Source: PBB1 sp043749095 | GTDB lineage: Bacteria > Pseudomonadota > Gammaproteobacteria > Burkholderiales > Burkholderiaceae_C | Assembly: GCA_043749095.1 (NCBI GenBank) | Contig: JAYVEB010000155.1 | Span: 1-12,714 of the forward strand | Direction: 5' to 3' | DNA: 12,714 nucleotides | Part shown: one piece after another, positions 1 through 8,386 of the stretch | Layout of the letters: each line of letters begins with the position of its first letter | Position numbering within the stretch: the stretch's first letter is position 1 | Translations under genes and position numbers: made by a program | Notes under the pieces: generated by a model | The model's input: only the letters and a program-made list of their open reading frames with translations | Databases searched by the model: none | What the model was told of the DNA's origin: nothing

Positions 1-1142
1 GCTTGATCGGGTGGCGCGGAATGGTAGGTTCCGTTCTGCTTGAGCGCATGCAGGCGCAAGGCGACTTTGGCCACATCGAACCGATATTTTTCAGCACCAG
101 CAACGCTGGCGGCGAAGCGCCGCCGCTCGCGAAGAACGAACCCAAACTGCGTGACGCCTTCGACATCGAGGCCTTGAAGCGCTGCGACATCATCGTCACC
201 GCACAAGGCGGCGACTACACGACGGATGTTTATCCACGGCTGCGGGCGTCGGGCTGGAACGGTCACTGGATCGATGCCGCGTCGACGCTTCGGATGAAGA
301 GCGACGCGGTCATCGTGCTCGACCCGGTCAACCTGCCGGTGATCCATAACGCGCTCACCCGTGGCGGGCGCAACTGGATCGGCGGCAACTGCACCGTCAG
401 CTGCATGCTGATGGGCGTGGGAGCGCTGTACAAGGCCGGGCTGGTCGAGTGGATGAGCACGCAGACCTACCAGGCGGCGTCGGGCGGTGGTGCGCAGCAC
501 ATGCGCGAGCTGCTGACCCAGTTCGGCACGCTGAACGGCGCCGTGCGCGCCCTGCTCGACGACCCGAAGAGCGCCATCCTCGACATCGACCGCGGCCTGC
601 TGGCCAGGCAGCGCGCGCTGACCGAAGCCGACACCGCGCAGTTCGGCGTGCCGCTGGCCGGCTCGCTGATCCCGTGGATCGACAAGGACCTGGGTCTGGA
701 AAAGGGCCGTGATGACGATGGCTTCGGCGTCAGCCGGGAAGAGTGGAAGGGCGGCGCCGAAACCAACAAGATCCTCGGCCAGGGCCGGGGCTTCGACAAG
801 GCAGCCGTGCCGGTCGATGGTTTCTGCGTGCGCGTCGGTGCGATGCGCTGCCACAGCCAGGCGCTGCTGTTCAAGCTCAAGAAAAACGTACCGCTGTCCG
901 ATATCGAGCAATTGATCGCGAACGACAACGCCTGGGTCAAGGTGGTGCCGAACAACCGGGAAGACACCGTTCGGCAGTTGACGCCGGTGGCCGTCACCGG
1001 CACGCTGGATATCCCGGTCGGTCGTTTGCGCAAGATGGCGATGGGGCCGGAATACCTCGGCGCCTTCACCATTGGCGACCAGTTGTTGTGGGGAGCGGCC
1101 GAGCCCTTGCGCCGAATGCTGCGCATCTTGCTCGAGGCCTGA
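1..1142 (+). CDS. asd: Aspartate-semialdehyde dehydrogenase, 5'-truncated by window edge
   Basis: Asd reduces 4-aspartyl phosphate to aspartate semialdehyde with NADPH in the cytoplasm. This is the branch point to lysine/diaminopimelate, threonine and methionine. The visible reading frame (379 residues from position 3) opens with the NADP-binding GWRGMVGSVL motif. By comparison with the E. coli protein, about five residues and the start codon lie upstream of the window. The catalytic cysteine is C130 in GGNCTVSC, which becomes about 135 once the missing residues are added, as in E. coli. R277 and H284 in CVRVGAMRCH have the seven-residue spacing of E. coli R267/H274. The C-terminus (YLGAFTIGDQLLWGAAEPLRR) is typical and the stop is TGA at 1140-1142. 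The position next to fimV matches Pseudomonas and Betaproteobacteria. Nothing looks broken apart from the window edge. Confidence 0.97.
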   Translation, partial: LIGWRGMVGSVLLERMQAQGDFGHIEPIFFSTSNAGGEAPPLAKNEPKLRDAFDIEALKRCDIIVTAQGGDYTTDVYPRLRASGWNGHWIDAASTLRMKSDAVIVLDPVNLPVIHNALTRGGRNWIGGNCTVSCMLMGVGALYKAGLVEWMSTQTYQAASGGGAQHMRELLTQFGTLNGAVRALLDDPKSAILDIDRGLLARQRALTEADTAQFGVPLAGSLIPWIDKDLGLEKGRDDDGFGVSREEWKGGAETNKILGQGRGFDKAAVPVDGFCVRVGAMRCHSQALLFKLKKNVPLSDIEQLIANDNAWVKVVPNNREDTVRQLTPVAVTGTLDIPVGRLRKMAMGPEYLGAFTIGDQLLWGAAEPLRRMLRILLEA

Positions 1143-1369
1143 GCGTCGCGAGCGACGGCGCGGCCGTTGTCTCGGTACGACAGCTTGTCGCCTGAGGCCC
1201 AGATCAGTGCTGCTGGCGTCTTTGCAGGCGATGGATGAGCTTGTCACCGTATCTGCTTGATGCTATTGTGATTTGTTGAATTTATCTTCGTGATCGTCAT
1301 CCGTTAACAAGCGGCTGCGATCGTCTGGTGGAGCTGCATGACGGCTCGACCGCCTGGTTGGGAGACGCC
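1143..1369 (+). other. asd-fimV intergenic region
   Basis: This 227-bp gap is the longest non-coding stretch in the window. The first part is GC-rich and has small inverted repeats, CGTCG/CGACG at 1144-1157 and CGACA/TGTCG at 1178-1190. Neither is followed by a run of T, so neither is a convincing terminator for asd. The second part (about 1240-1310) is clearly AT-richer than its surroundings and carries the best promoter candidate in the window. The last 40 bases hold a short leader reading frame that overlaps the fimV start. Confidence 0.8.
1241..1269 (+). promoter_or_regulatory. Candidate sigma-70 promoter for fimV
   Basis: A -35 box TTGTCA (1241-1246, 5 of 6 matches to TTGACA) is followed by exactly 17 bases and then a -10 box TATTGT (1264-1269, 4 of 6). 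A TGC sits directly before the -10 box, giving an extended -10. The motif lies in an AT-rich patch of an otherwise GC-rich region. Transcription would start near 1276, leaving a leader of about 94 nt before the TTG start of fimV. The match is by eye only. Confidence 0.5.
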
Positions 1370-1373
1370 TTGA
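1338..1373 (+). CDS. Possible 11-codon leader peptide overlapping the fimV start
   Basis: An ATG at 1338 is preceded by GGTGGAG (1327-1333, four bases before the ATG), a fair ribosome binding site. The frame reads MTARPPGWETP and stops at TGA 1371-1373, which overlaps the proposed TTG start of fimV (1370-1372) in the arrangement TTGA. The ribosome binding site of fimV (GGGAG, 1360-1364) lies inside this frame. Such overlaps often mean translational coupling. The frame is very short and could be chance; no homology can be judged at this length. Confidence 0.3.
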   Translation: MTARPPGWETP

Positions 1374-3883
1374 AGAACACGACGCAGCAACTTGGGCGAT
1401 TCGCTCTGACCAGTGTGGCCCTTGCTGCGCTCTCGCTGGGGTCGGTCGATTCCTGGGCACTCGGGCTGGGCCGACTCGCGGTGCAGTCCGCCTTGGGCGA
1501 AACGCTGAGGGCCGAGATCGATGTCACCAGCCTGACACCCGAAGAGTCTGGCAACCTGAAGATCCGCATCGCGCCACCCGAGTCCTATCGCTCGCTCGGC
1601 GTTGACTACAACAGCGTTCTGCCAACCACCCAGGCCGCGCTGCTCAAGCGTGTCGATGGCCGCCCCTTCCTGCGTCTGACCAGCGATCGCGTGGTGCAGG
1701 AGCCGTTTGTCGATGTGATCCTCGAACTGTCGTGGTCCACCGGCCGGTTGGTGCGTGAATACACCTTGCTGTTCGACCCGTCGGTGGCCCAGGCGCCAGC
1801 GGCACCGCCAGCGCCTGCCATGGCCACGGCGCCGATGTTCTCGGCACCAGTGGCTGCAGCACCTGCCGTACCGCGACCACAGCGTCCATCGCCTGCGCCG
1901 ACCCCAGCACCGGCACCCGCTGCCGACCGTGTCGCCAAGGCGCCGCCACCGCCGTCTTCAACGGCGGGCGCTGGTGGTTCCACGGGTGACACTTACCTGG
2001 TACAGCCCGGCGACACGCTGACGCGCATCGCGTCGCGCACCCGACAGGGCACGGTGTCGCTCGACCAGACGTTGGTGTCGCTGTACCGCGGCAACCCGCA
2101 GGCCTTCATCGGCGAGAACATGAACCGCCTCAAGGCCGGCGTGCTGCTGAAGGTGCCCACCGCCGAGACTGCAGCGGCAGTCGATCCCACGGAAGCCCGC
2201 CAGGTCATTCAGGCGCAAAGCGCCGATTTCGGCAGCTTCCGCCAGCGACTCGCCAGTGCGGTGCCGGCTGCCGCCGCCGAAGCCCCGGCCCGCAAGGATG
2301 CCGGCAAGGTGCGCGCCGAGATCGACGACCGCAAGGACACCGCTGCTGCCACGCCCGACAAGCTGACGCTGAGCAAGGGCGCTTCCGCGGCCAAGCCGGG
2401 GGCGTCGGAAGTGAAGCTGTCGAAGGAAAAGGAAAAACAGGACACGGCCGTGCGTGTGGCCGAGTTGTCGAAGAGCGTCGAAGAGCTGAAGAAGCTGTCG
2501 GGTGCGGCCAATGTGGCGGCGGTTCCTGCCCCGCCGCCTGTTGCCCCTGTGGCTCCGGCACCTGCTCCCATGCCGGTGCCTGAAGTGCCGGTGGCACCTG
2601 CGCCCGCGCCCGCTGCGTCCAGCCCCGCCGAGGCGCCGCCTGCGCCAGCAGCGAGTGCAGCTGTCGCGCCGGTGTCGCCGACCAATCCAGCCGTCGCACC
2701 GAAGCCTGCCACCGAACCGGCACCCGCCGACGAACCCGGCTTCCTCGATCCCCTGCTCGAAATCAACCCGCTTTATCTGGCTGGTGGCGCGGGCGTGGTG
2801 CTGGCCTTGCTGGGCTTCGGTGTCTACCGTGCACGGCGCGCCAAGCTGGACACCGGGGAGACCTCATTCCTCGAAAGCCGTCTGCAGCCTGACTCCTTCT
2901 TCGGTTCCAGCGGCGGCCAGCGCATCGACACGCGCGAGGCGGCCGCGGGCGCCCCCTCGTCGATGAGCTATTCGCTGAGCCAGCTCGATGCGATTGGCGA
3001 TGTCGATCCGGTGGCTGAAGCTGACGTTTATCTGGCCTACGGCCGCGACCTGCAGGCGGAGGAAATCCTCAAGGAAGCGATGCGCAGCAATCCTGAGCGC
3101 CTGGCCATCCGAACCAAGCTGCTCGAGGTCTATGCCAAGCGGCGCGATACCAAGGGCTATGAGTTGTTGGCCACACAGCTGTTCTCGTTGACCGGCGGCA
3201 AGGGCGAGGATTGGCAGAAGGCCCAGGAACTGGGTCTGGAGATCGATCCTGACAACACGCTGTACCAGCCTGGCGGACTGCCCGAAGCGGCAGCCACCTC
3301 GACGGATCCGGCTGCCAAGATGGCCGAGCTGCTGGGCCCGAGCACGATGCCGCAATCGGTGTCGCCGACCTCGTCCAGCTTCGGTGACGTGTTGTCCGAA
3401 GAGACGGCGCCGCTGACCACGAAGCCGGTGGCAGATATCGACTTCGACCTCGATCTGAGCGCAGAAGACACCGCGGTGCTGAGCCCGGCGAGCCAGTCGC
3501 CGTCGCTCGAATCGTTCGACTTCGACGCCGCCCCGACACCGGCCTCCGCACAGGCCTACTTCCCATCATCCGCGCCGTCACCTGCGGGCAGCAGCCCGGG
3601 GACGAAAGCACCGCTCGAATTCGACATGTCGAGTATTTCGCTGGACCTCGACGCGCCAGCCGGGACCTCGGCGGGCAGCGTCGACAGCATGCCGGGAGAG
3701 CTGATGGATGACGAGGTCGAGGACGGCCACACCGATCCGCTGGCCCGCAAGCTCGAACTGGCCGAGGAATTCCGCCAGATCGGTGACGCCGAAGGCGCAC
3801 GTGATCTGCTGCAGGAAGTCGCCGCCAAGGCCGAAGGTGCGCTGAAGGTGAAGGCGCAGAACATGCTGAACGACCTCGGTTGA
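1370..3883 (+). CDS. fimV: FimV-family polar hub / pilus assembly protein
   Basis: FimV is an inner-membrane protein that binds peptidoglycan, marks the cell pole and supports type IV pilus and twitching functions in Pseudomonas. I chose the TTG at 1370 (837 aa) because GGGAG (1360-1364) precedes it and the product then begins with a clean signal peptide, cut after SWA at about residue 30. A GTG at 1328 is in frame but has no Shine-Dalgarno site. Domains, in order: FimV N-terminal core at about 31-137 (LGRLAVQSALGETLRAEI); Pro/Ala linker to about 206; LysM at about 208-264 (YLVQPGDTLTRIA...VLLKVP); predicted coiled coil at about 348-378; second Pro/Ala linker; one membrane helix at about 467-486 followed by RARRAK; TPR-like helices at about 544-631; acidic stretch; and the conserved FimV C-terminal domain at about 790-837 (DPLARKLELAEEFRQIGDAEGA). 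The layout matches the family fully. The exact partner proteins in this organism are not visible here. Confidence 0.93.
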   Translation: MKNTTQQLGRFALTSVALAALSLGSVDSWALGLGRLAVQSALGETLRAEIDVTSLTPEESGNLKIRIAPPESYRSLGVDYNSVLPTTQAALLKRVDGRPFLRLTSDRVVQEPFVDVILELSWSTGRLVREYTLLFDPSVAQAPAAPPAPAMATAPMFSAPVAAAPAVPRPQRPSPAPTPAPAPAADRVAKAPPPPSSTAGAGGSTGDTYLVQPGDTLTRIASRTRQGTVSLDQTLVSLYRGNPQAFIGENMNRLKAGVLLKVPTAETAAAVDPTEARQVIQAQSADFGSFRQRLASAVPAAAAEAPARKDAGKVRAEIDDRKDTAAATPDKLTLSKGASAAKPGASEVKLSKEKEKQDTAVRVAELSKSVEELKKLSGAANVAAVPAPPPVAPVAPAPAPMPVPEVPVAPAPAPAASSPAEAPPAPAASAAVAPVSPTNPAVAPKPATEPAPADEPGFLDPLLEINPLYLAGGAGVVLALLGFGVYRARRAKLDTGETSFLESRLQPDSFFGSSGGQRIDTREAAAGAPSSMSYSLSQLDAIGDVDPVAEADVYLAYGRDLQAEEILKEAMRSNPERLAIRTKLLEVYAKRRDTKGYELLATQLFSLTGGKGEDWQKAQELGLEIDPDNTLYQPGGLPEAAATSTDPAAKMAELLGPSTMPQSVSPTSSSFGDVLSEETAPLTTKPVADIDFDLDLSAEDTAVLSPASQSPSLESFDFDAAPTPASAQAYFPSSAPSPAGSSPGTKAPLEFDMSSISLDLDAPAGTSAGSVDSMPGELMDDEVEDGHTDPLARKLELAEEFRQIGDAEGARDLLQEVAAKAEGALKVKAQNMLNDLG

Positions 3884-3905
3884 TCGAGCGGGCAACGCAT
3901 TGCCA

Positions 3906-3926
3906 GCGGGCGCCTGATCGGCCCGC
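3906..3926 (+). other. Small inverted repeat before truA
   Basis: GCGGGC (3906-3911) pairs with GCCCGC (3921-3926) across a nine-base loop, ending six bases before the truA ATG. It lacks a T-run and so is not a terminator. It could partly cover the region where a ribosome binding site would lie. Confidence 0.3.
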
Positions 3927-3932
3927 GCGCCG

Positions 3933-4718
3933 ATGACCCGGCTCGCACTCGGTGTGGCCTACCGCGGCAGCGCCTACTGCGGCTGGCAGCGTCAGGCCAA
4001 CGACGACACGGTGCAGGCCCGCGTCGAGCAGGCGCTGTCGCAATTCGCCGCGGTGCCGGTCACGGTCACCTGTGCCGGCCGCACCGACACCGGTGTGCAC
4101 GCGATCAACCAGGTCATCCACATCGACGCACCGGTTGATCGGGAAGATGCGTCCTGGGTGCGCGGAACCAACCGTTACCTGCCGGCCGATGTGGCGATCC
4201 AATGGTGCCAGCCGGTCGACGGCAGCTTCCACGCACGCTTTGGCGCCATCGGTCGTCGCTACAGCTTCCTGCTGCTGGAGTCGCCGGTGCGACCGGCGCT
4301 CGAAGCCAGACGGGTCGGCTGGACGTTTCGCGCGCTCGATGGCGATGCGATGCGGCAGGCGGCGCAGCTGCTGGTCGGCGAGCACGATTTCTCTGCGTTC
4401 CGCTCGTCGCAATGCCAGGCCGCCTCGCCGATTAAGCAGATGCGCTCGATCGACATCAGCCGCCGCGGCGCCTACTGGCGCATTGACTTCCACGCCAGTG
4501 CCTTCCTGCACCACATGGTGCGCAACATCGTCGGCTGCCTGGTGGCGGTCGGCAACGGCAGCCGCCCAGCGGCGTGGATGAGCGAGGTGCTGGCCGCGCG
4601 CGACCGCGATCGGGCCGCGCCGACCTTCTCGCCGGACGGCCTGTATTTCATTGGTCCTGAATACGAGGCGAAGTACGCCATTCCCACAAGGCCACCCGCT
4701 GCCGACTGGTTGCCCTGA
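3933..4718 (+). CDS. truA: tRNA pseudouridine(38-40) synthase TruA
   Basis: TruA converts uridines 38, 39 and 40 in the anticodon stem-loop of many tRNAs to pseudouridine. The 261-residue product has the family length. Its catalytic aspartate is D52 in GRTDTGVHA, and the family's R/Y-containing core strand appears as AIGRRYSFLLL. The C-terminal signature FHASAFLHHMVRNIVG is also present. The ATG start lies 49 bases after the fimV stop and lacks a strong Shine-Dalgarno sequence. A six-base-pair inverted repeat (3906-3926) sits just before it. The gene is ten bases from trpF. The fimV-truA-trpF order is conserved in Pseudomonas and Betaproteobacteria, which suggests co-transcription with its neighbours. 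Confidence 0.97.
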   Translation: MTRLALGVAYRGSAYCGWQRQANDDTVQARVEQALSQFAAVPVTVTCAGRTDTGVHAINQVIHIDAPVDREDASWVRGTNRYLPADVAIQWCQPVDGSFHARFGAIGRRYSFLLLESPVRPALEARRVGWTFRALDGDAMRQAAQLLVGEHDFSAFRSSQCQAASPIKQMRSIDISRRGAYWRIDFHASAFLHHMVRNIVGCLVAVGNGSRPAAWMSEVLAARDRDRAAPTFSPDGLYFIGPEYEAKYAIPTRPPAADWLP

Positions 4719-4728
4719 CACTTGCGGC

Positions 4729-5376
4729 ATGACTGCACGCACCCGCATCAAGATCTGTGGCCTGACCCGGGAGCAGGACGTCGACGCCGCCGTCGAGGCC
4801 GGTGCGGACGCAATCGGCTTCGTGCTCTACGCCAAGAGCCCGCGCCATGTCGACGTGCCACGTGCCGCCGCGCTGGCTCGCCGTCTGCCGGCCTTCGTGA
4901 CGCCGGTCGGACTGTTCGTCAATGCCGACTCCGGGCTGATCGCGCAGGCCGTCGGCGCGATGCCCACGCTGCTGCTGCAGTTCCACGGCGACGAAACGCC
5001 GTCCGACTGTCGGGCGCCGGGTCGGCCCTATCTGCGGGCGGCACGGATGGCACCCGGGTTCGATTTGCTAAAATTTGTTGTTGTTCACCCCGATGCGCAG
5101 GCCGTCCTTCTAGACGCCCATGTCGATGGCTACGGTGGTGCTGGAAAGGTCTTCGATTGGTCGCTGATTCCGCAAGACGTGCCCCGTCCCCTCGTTTTGT
5201 CTGGTGGGTTGCATGCCGAAAATGTGATCGAAGGGATTCTTCGGGTGCGGCCCTGGGCCGTTGATGTCAGCTCCGGCGTGGAGCTTGCCAAAGGCGTCAA
5301 GGACGCCGCGGCCATGCGCCGGTTCTGCGAGCAGGTGCGAGAGGCCGATGCCCGCATCGCCGCGAATGCAACCTGA
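4729..5376 (+). CDS. trpF: Phosphoribosylanthranilate isomerase TrpF
   Basis: TrpF catalyses the Amadori rearrangement of N-(5'-phosphoribosyl)anthranilate to CdRP, the third step of tryptophan synthesis. The 215-residue (beta/alpha)8 protein starts MTARTRIKICGLTREQDV. The catalytic cysteine is C10 in KICGLT and the catalytic aspartate is D129 in VLLDA. The phosphate-binding segments are GYGGAGKVFDW (about 134-144), LSGGL (158-161) and DVSSGVE (179-185). The ATG at 4729 was chosen because it gives the usual N-terminus; an in-frame GTG at 4651 would extend deep into truA. The gene follows truA by ten bases and is followed by trpB. A pocket of AT-rich, rare codons in the middle (5063-5088) contains a promoter-like motif, described separately. 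Confidence 0.97.
   Translation: MTARTRIKICGLTREQDVDAAVEAGADAIGFVLYAKSPRHVDVPRAAALARRLPAFVTPVGLFVNADSGLIAQAVGAMPTLLLQFHGDETPSDCRAPGRPYLRAARMAPGFDLLKFVVVHPDAQAVLLDAHVDGYGGAGKVFDWSLIPQDVPRPLVLSGGLHAENVIEGILRVRPWAVDVSSGVELAKGVKDAAAMRRFCEQVREADARIAANAT
5066..5074 (+). promoter_or_regulatory. Possible extended -10 promoter inside trpF
   Basis: TGC followed by TAAAAT (5069-5074) matches an extended -10 element (TGnTATAAT, one mismatch in the hexamer). It lies in a short AT-rich patch within an otherwise GC-rich gene. The codons here (TTG CTA AAA TTT GTT GTT GTT) are unlike the G/C-ending codons used around them. No good -35 box sits at the expected distance, which extended -10 promoters can tolerate. 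Transcription would start near 5081, about 300 bases before trpB, and could boost trpB-trpA-accD. Confidence 0.3.
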
Positions 5377-5388
5377 AGAGTGACCACG

Positions 5389-6687
5389 ATGCTTGCCACC
5401 CCCTTCGATTACCAGCAGCCCGACGCCACCGGGCATTTCGGCCCGTACGGCGGCACTTTTGTCGCCGAAACACTGATCCACGCGCTCGACGAGTTGAAGG
5501 AGGCCTACGCCGTGGCGCAGGCCGATCCGGCCTTCGTGGCCGAATTCCGCAGCGAACTGGCGCACTTCGTCGGCCGGCCCAGCCCGATCTACCACGCTGC
5601 GCGCATCAGCCGCGAACTGGGCGGCGCGCAGATCTACCTGAAGCGCGAAGACCTGAACCACACCGGCGCGCACAAGATCAACAACACCATCGGCCAGGCG
5701 ATGCTCGCGCGGCGCATGGGCAAGCCGCGGGTGATCGCAGAAACGGGTGCCGGCCAGCACGGTGTGGCAACCGCCACCATTTGCGCACGCTACGGCCTCG
5801 AATGCGTGGTCTACATGGGCAGCGAAGACGTCAAGCGCCAGTCGCCCAATGTCTACCGGATGAACCTGCTGGGGGCCACCGTGGTGCCGGTCGAGTCGGG
5901 CAGCAAGACGCTGAAGGACGCGCTCAACGAAGCGCTACGCGACTGGGTCACCAACGTCGAGAACACCTTCTACATCATCGGCACCGTCGCCGGCCCGCAC
6001 CCGTATCCGATGATGGTGCGCGACTTCCAGCGCGTCATCGGCGATGAGTGCTTGGTACAGATGCCCGAGATGATCGGTGGCCAGCCTGATGCGGTGATCG
6101 CCTGTGTCGGCGGCGGCAGCAACGCGATGGGCATCTTCTATCCATACATCGCGCACACCGGCACGCGGCTGATCGGCGTCGAGGCGGCAGGCCTCGGCAT
6201 CGAGACCGGTCGCCACGCGGCCTCGCTGTCGGCCGGCTCGCCCGGCGTTCTGCACGGCAACCGCACCTACCTGCTGCAAGACGCCAACGGCCAGATCATC
6301 GAAACGCATTCGGTGTCTGCCGGTCTCGACTACCCCGGCGTCGGCCCGGAGCATGCCTACCTGAAGGACATCGGCCGCGCCGAATACGTCGGCGTCACCG
6401 ACGACGAGGCGATGGCCGCCTTCCATGTGCTGTGCCGCACCGAAGGCATCATCCCGGCGCTCGAATCCAGCCATGCGCTCGCCTATGCGATGAAGCTCGC
6501 GCCGACGATGCGCCAAGACCAGAGCCTCTTGGTGAACCTGTCCGGCCGCGGTGACAAGGACATCGGCACCGTGGCCGACCTGTCGGGCGCGAACTTCTAC
6601 TGCCGGCCTTCTTGCCGTGGTGAGACGGTGAAGAGCGGTGCCACGCCAGTCAAGGGTCCGGAAACCATGAAAGCCAAAGCACCGTGA
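5389..6687 (+). CDS. trpB: Tryptophan synthase beta chain TrpB
   Basis: TrpB is the PLP-dependent subunit that joins indole with L-serine to give tryptophan, in an alpha2beta2 complex with TrpA. The ATG at 5389 was preferred because GAAGAG (5375-5380) lies eight bases upstream; an in-frame GTG at 5380 has no such site. The 432-residue product carries the PLP lysine K96 in HTGAHKINN and the catalytic glutamate E118 in ETGAGQHG. It also has the phosphate-binding GGGSNA loop (241-246), DYPGVGPEH (from D314) and SGRGDKD (385-391). After that last motif the chain continues for about 41 residues, ending in a lysine-rich tail. This is roughly 27 residues more than the Salmonella enzyme. The gene starts 12 bases after trpF and ends 10 bases before trpA. 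Confidence 0.98.
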   Translation: MLATPFDYQQPDATGHFGPYGGTFVAETLIHALDELKEAYAVAQADPAFVAEFRSELAHFVGRPSPIYHAARISRELGGAQIYLKREDLNHTGAHKINNTIGQAMLARRMGKPRVIAETGAGQHGVATATICARYGLECVVYMGSEDVKRQSPNVYRMNLLGATVVPVESGSKTLKDALNEALRDWVTNVENTFYIIGTVAGPHPYPMMVRDFQRVIGDECLVQMPEMIGGQPDAVIACVGGGSNAMGIFYPYIAHTGTRLIGVEAAGLGIETGRHAASLSAGSPGVLHGNRTYLLQDANGQIIETHSVSAGLDYPGVGPEHAYLKDIGRAEYVGVTDDEAMAAFHVLCRTEGIIPALESSHALAYAMKLAPTMRQDQSLLVNLSGRGDKDIGTVADLSGANFYCRPSCRGETVKSGATPVKGPETMKAKAP

Positions 6688-6697
6688 AAGCCCAGAG

Positions 6698-7509
6698 ATG
6701 AGCCGCATCGCAGCCACCTTCGAGGCACTGCAGCGCGATCGGCGCAAGGCCCTGATCCCGTTCATCCACGCCGGCGACCCGCACGCCGAGAGCACGGTGG
6801 ACATCCTGTGCGCGATGGCCGACGCCGGTGCCGATGTGATCGAACTTGGGGTGCCGTTTTCCGATCCGATGGCCGACGGCCCGGTGATCCAGAAGGCTGC
6901 CGAGCGCGCACTCGCCAAGGGCATCGGCATGCCGCAGGTGCTCGACTATGTGCGGCGCTTCCGCGAACGCAACAGCACCACGCCGGTCGTGTTGATGGGT
7001 TACGCGAACCCGGTCGAGCGCTACGGTGTTGACCGCTTCGTGGCCGATGCCAAGGCCGCCGGTGTCGATGGCGTGCTGGTGGTCGATTACCCACCGGAAG
7101 AGTGCGAGGCCTTCGCCCGCACGCTGCACAGCCACCAGCTGGACCCGATCTTTCTGCTGGCGCCGACCTCGACCGTGCAACGCATGAAGGACGTCGGCCG
7201 CATCGCCAGTGGCTATGTGTACTACGTGTCGCTGAAGGGTGTGACCGGTGCCGGCCACCTGGACATCGGCGCGGTCGCCGACATGCTGCCGCGCATCCGC
7301 GAGCATGTGCACGTGCCGGTCGGTGTCGGTTTCGGCATCCGCGATGCCGTGTCGGCGAAGGCAGTGGCTGCGGTGTCCGATGCGGTGGTGATCGGCTCGG
7401 CGCTGGTACAAATGCTGGAACACGAAAGCCCCGACCAAGCGCCCGTGGTGGCCGGTCGATTCATTGCCGAGATCCGAACCGCTCTCGACACCCTGACAGG
7501 AGAACGCCC

Positions 7510-7513
<4 letters not shown>
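6698..7513 (+). CDS. trpA: Tryptophan synthase alpha chain TrpA
   Basis: TrpA cleaves indole-3-glycerol phosphate to indole and glyceraldehyde 3-phosphate and passes indole through a tunnel to TrpB. The 271-residue TIM barrel has the family signature VIELGVPFSDPMADGP. Its catalytic residues E49 and D60 fall at exactly the E. coli/Salmonella numbers. Further family segments are LMGYANPVERYG, LAPTST, YYVSLKGVTGA and the phosphate-binding GVGFGI. The ATG follows the trpB stop by ten bases with a weak GAAAG upstream. The stop codon overlaps the accD start (ATGA), so accD translation is probably coupled to trpA. Confidence 0.98.
7498..7503 (+). promoter_or_regulatory. Strong ribosome binding site of accD
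   Basis: AGGAGA sits six bases before the accD ATG (7510), within the last codons of trpA. It is the clearest Shine-Dalgarno sequence in the window and fixes the accD start, although the same frame is open far upstream. Confidence 0.8.
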
Positions 7514-8382
<869 letters not shown>

Positions 8383-8386
8383 GGCC

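Noticed and set aside
1144..1190. Terminator for asd
   Set aside because: The inverted repeats are only five base pairs long and no T-run follows.
1231..1260. Short ATG frame (MDELVTVSA) in the asd-fimV gap
   Set aside because: It overlaps the proposed promoter, would lie upstream of the predicted transcript start, and has no convincing ribosome binding site.
3069..4751. 560-codon open frame on the minus strand across fimV, truA and the trpF start
   Set aside because: It lies opposite well-recognised genes, reads as low-complexity Arg/Ala/Pro-rich protein with no family motif, and long antisense frames are expected in GC-rich DNA.
5048..5068. Sigma-54-like TGGCAC ... TTGC in trpF
   Set aside because: The GG and GC elements are too far apart; the sigma-54 spacing is fixed and not met here.
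4651..5400. Tryptophan attenuator leader (peptide with Trp codons plus terminator) before trpF or trpB
   Set aside because: The gaps before trpF and trpB are only 10-12 bases and hold no leader peptide or terminator.
7102..7509. Upstream extension of the accD frame into trpA
   Set aside because: The extension overlaps trpA in another frame, has a nonsense composition, and the ATG at 7510 has an excellent ribosome binding site and gives the standard AccD N-terminus.
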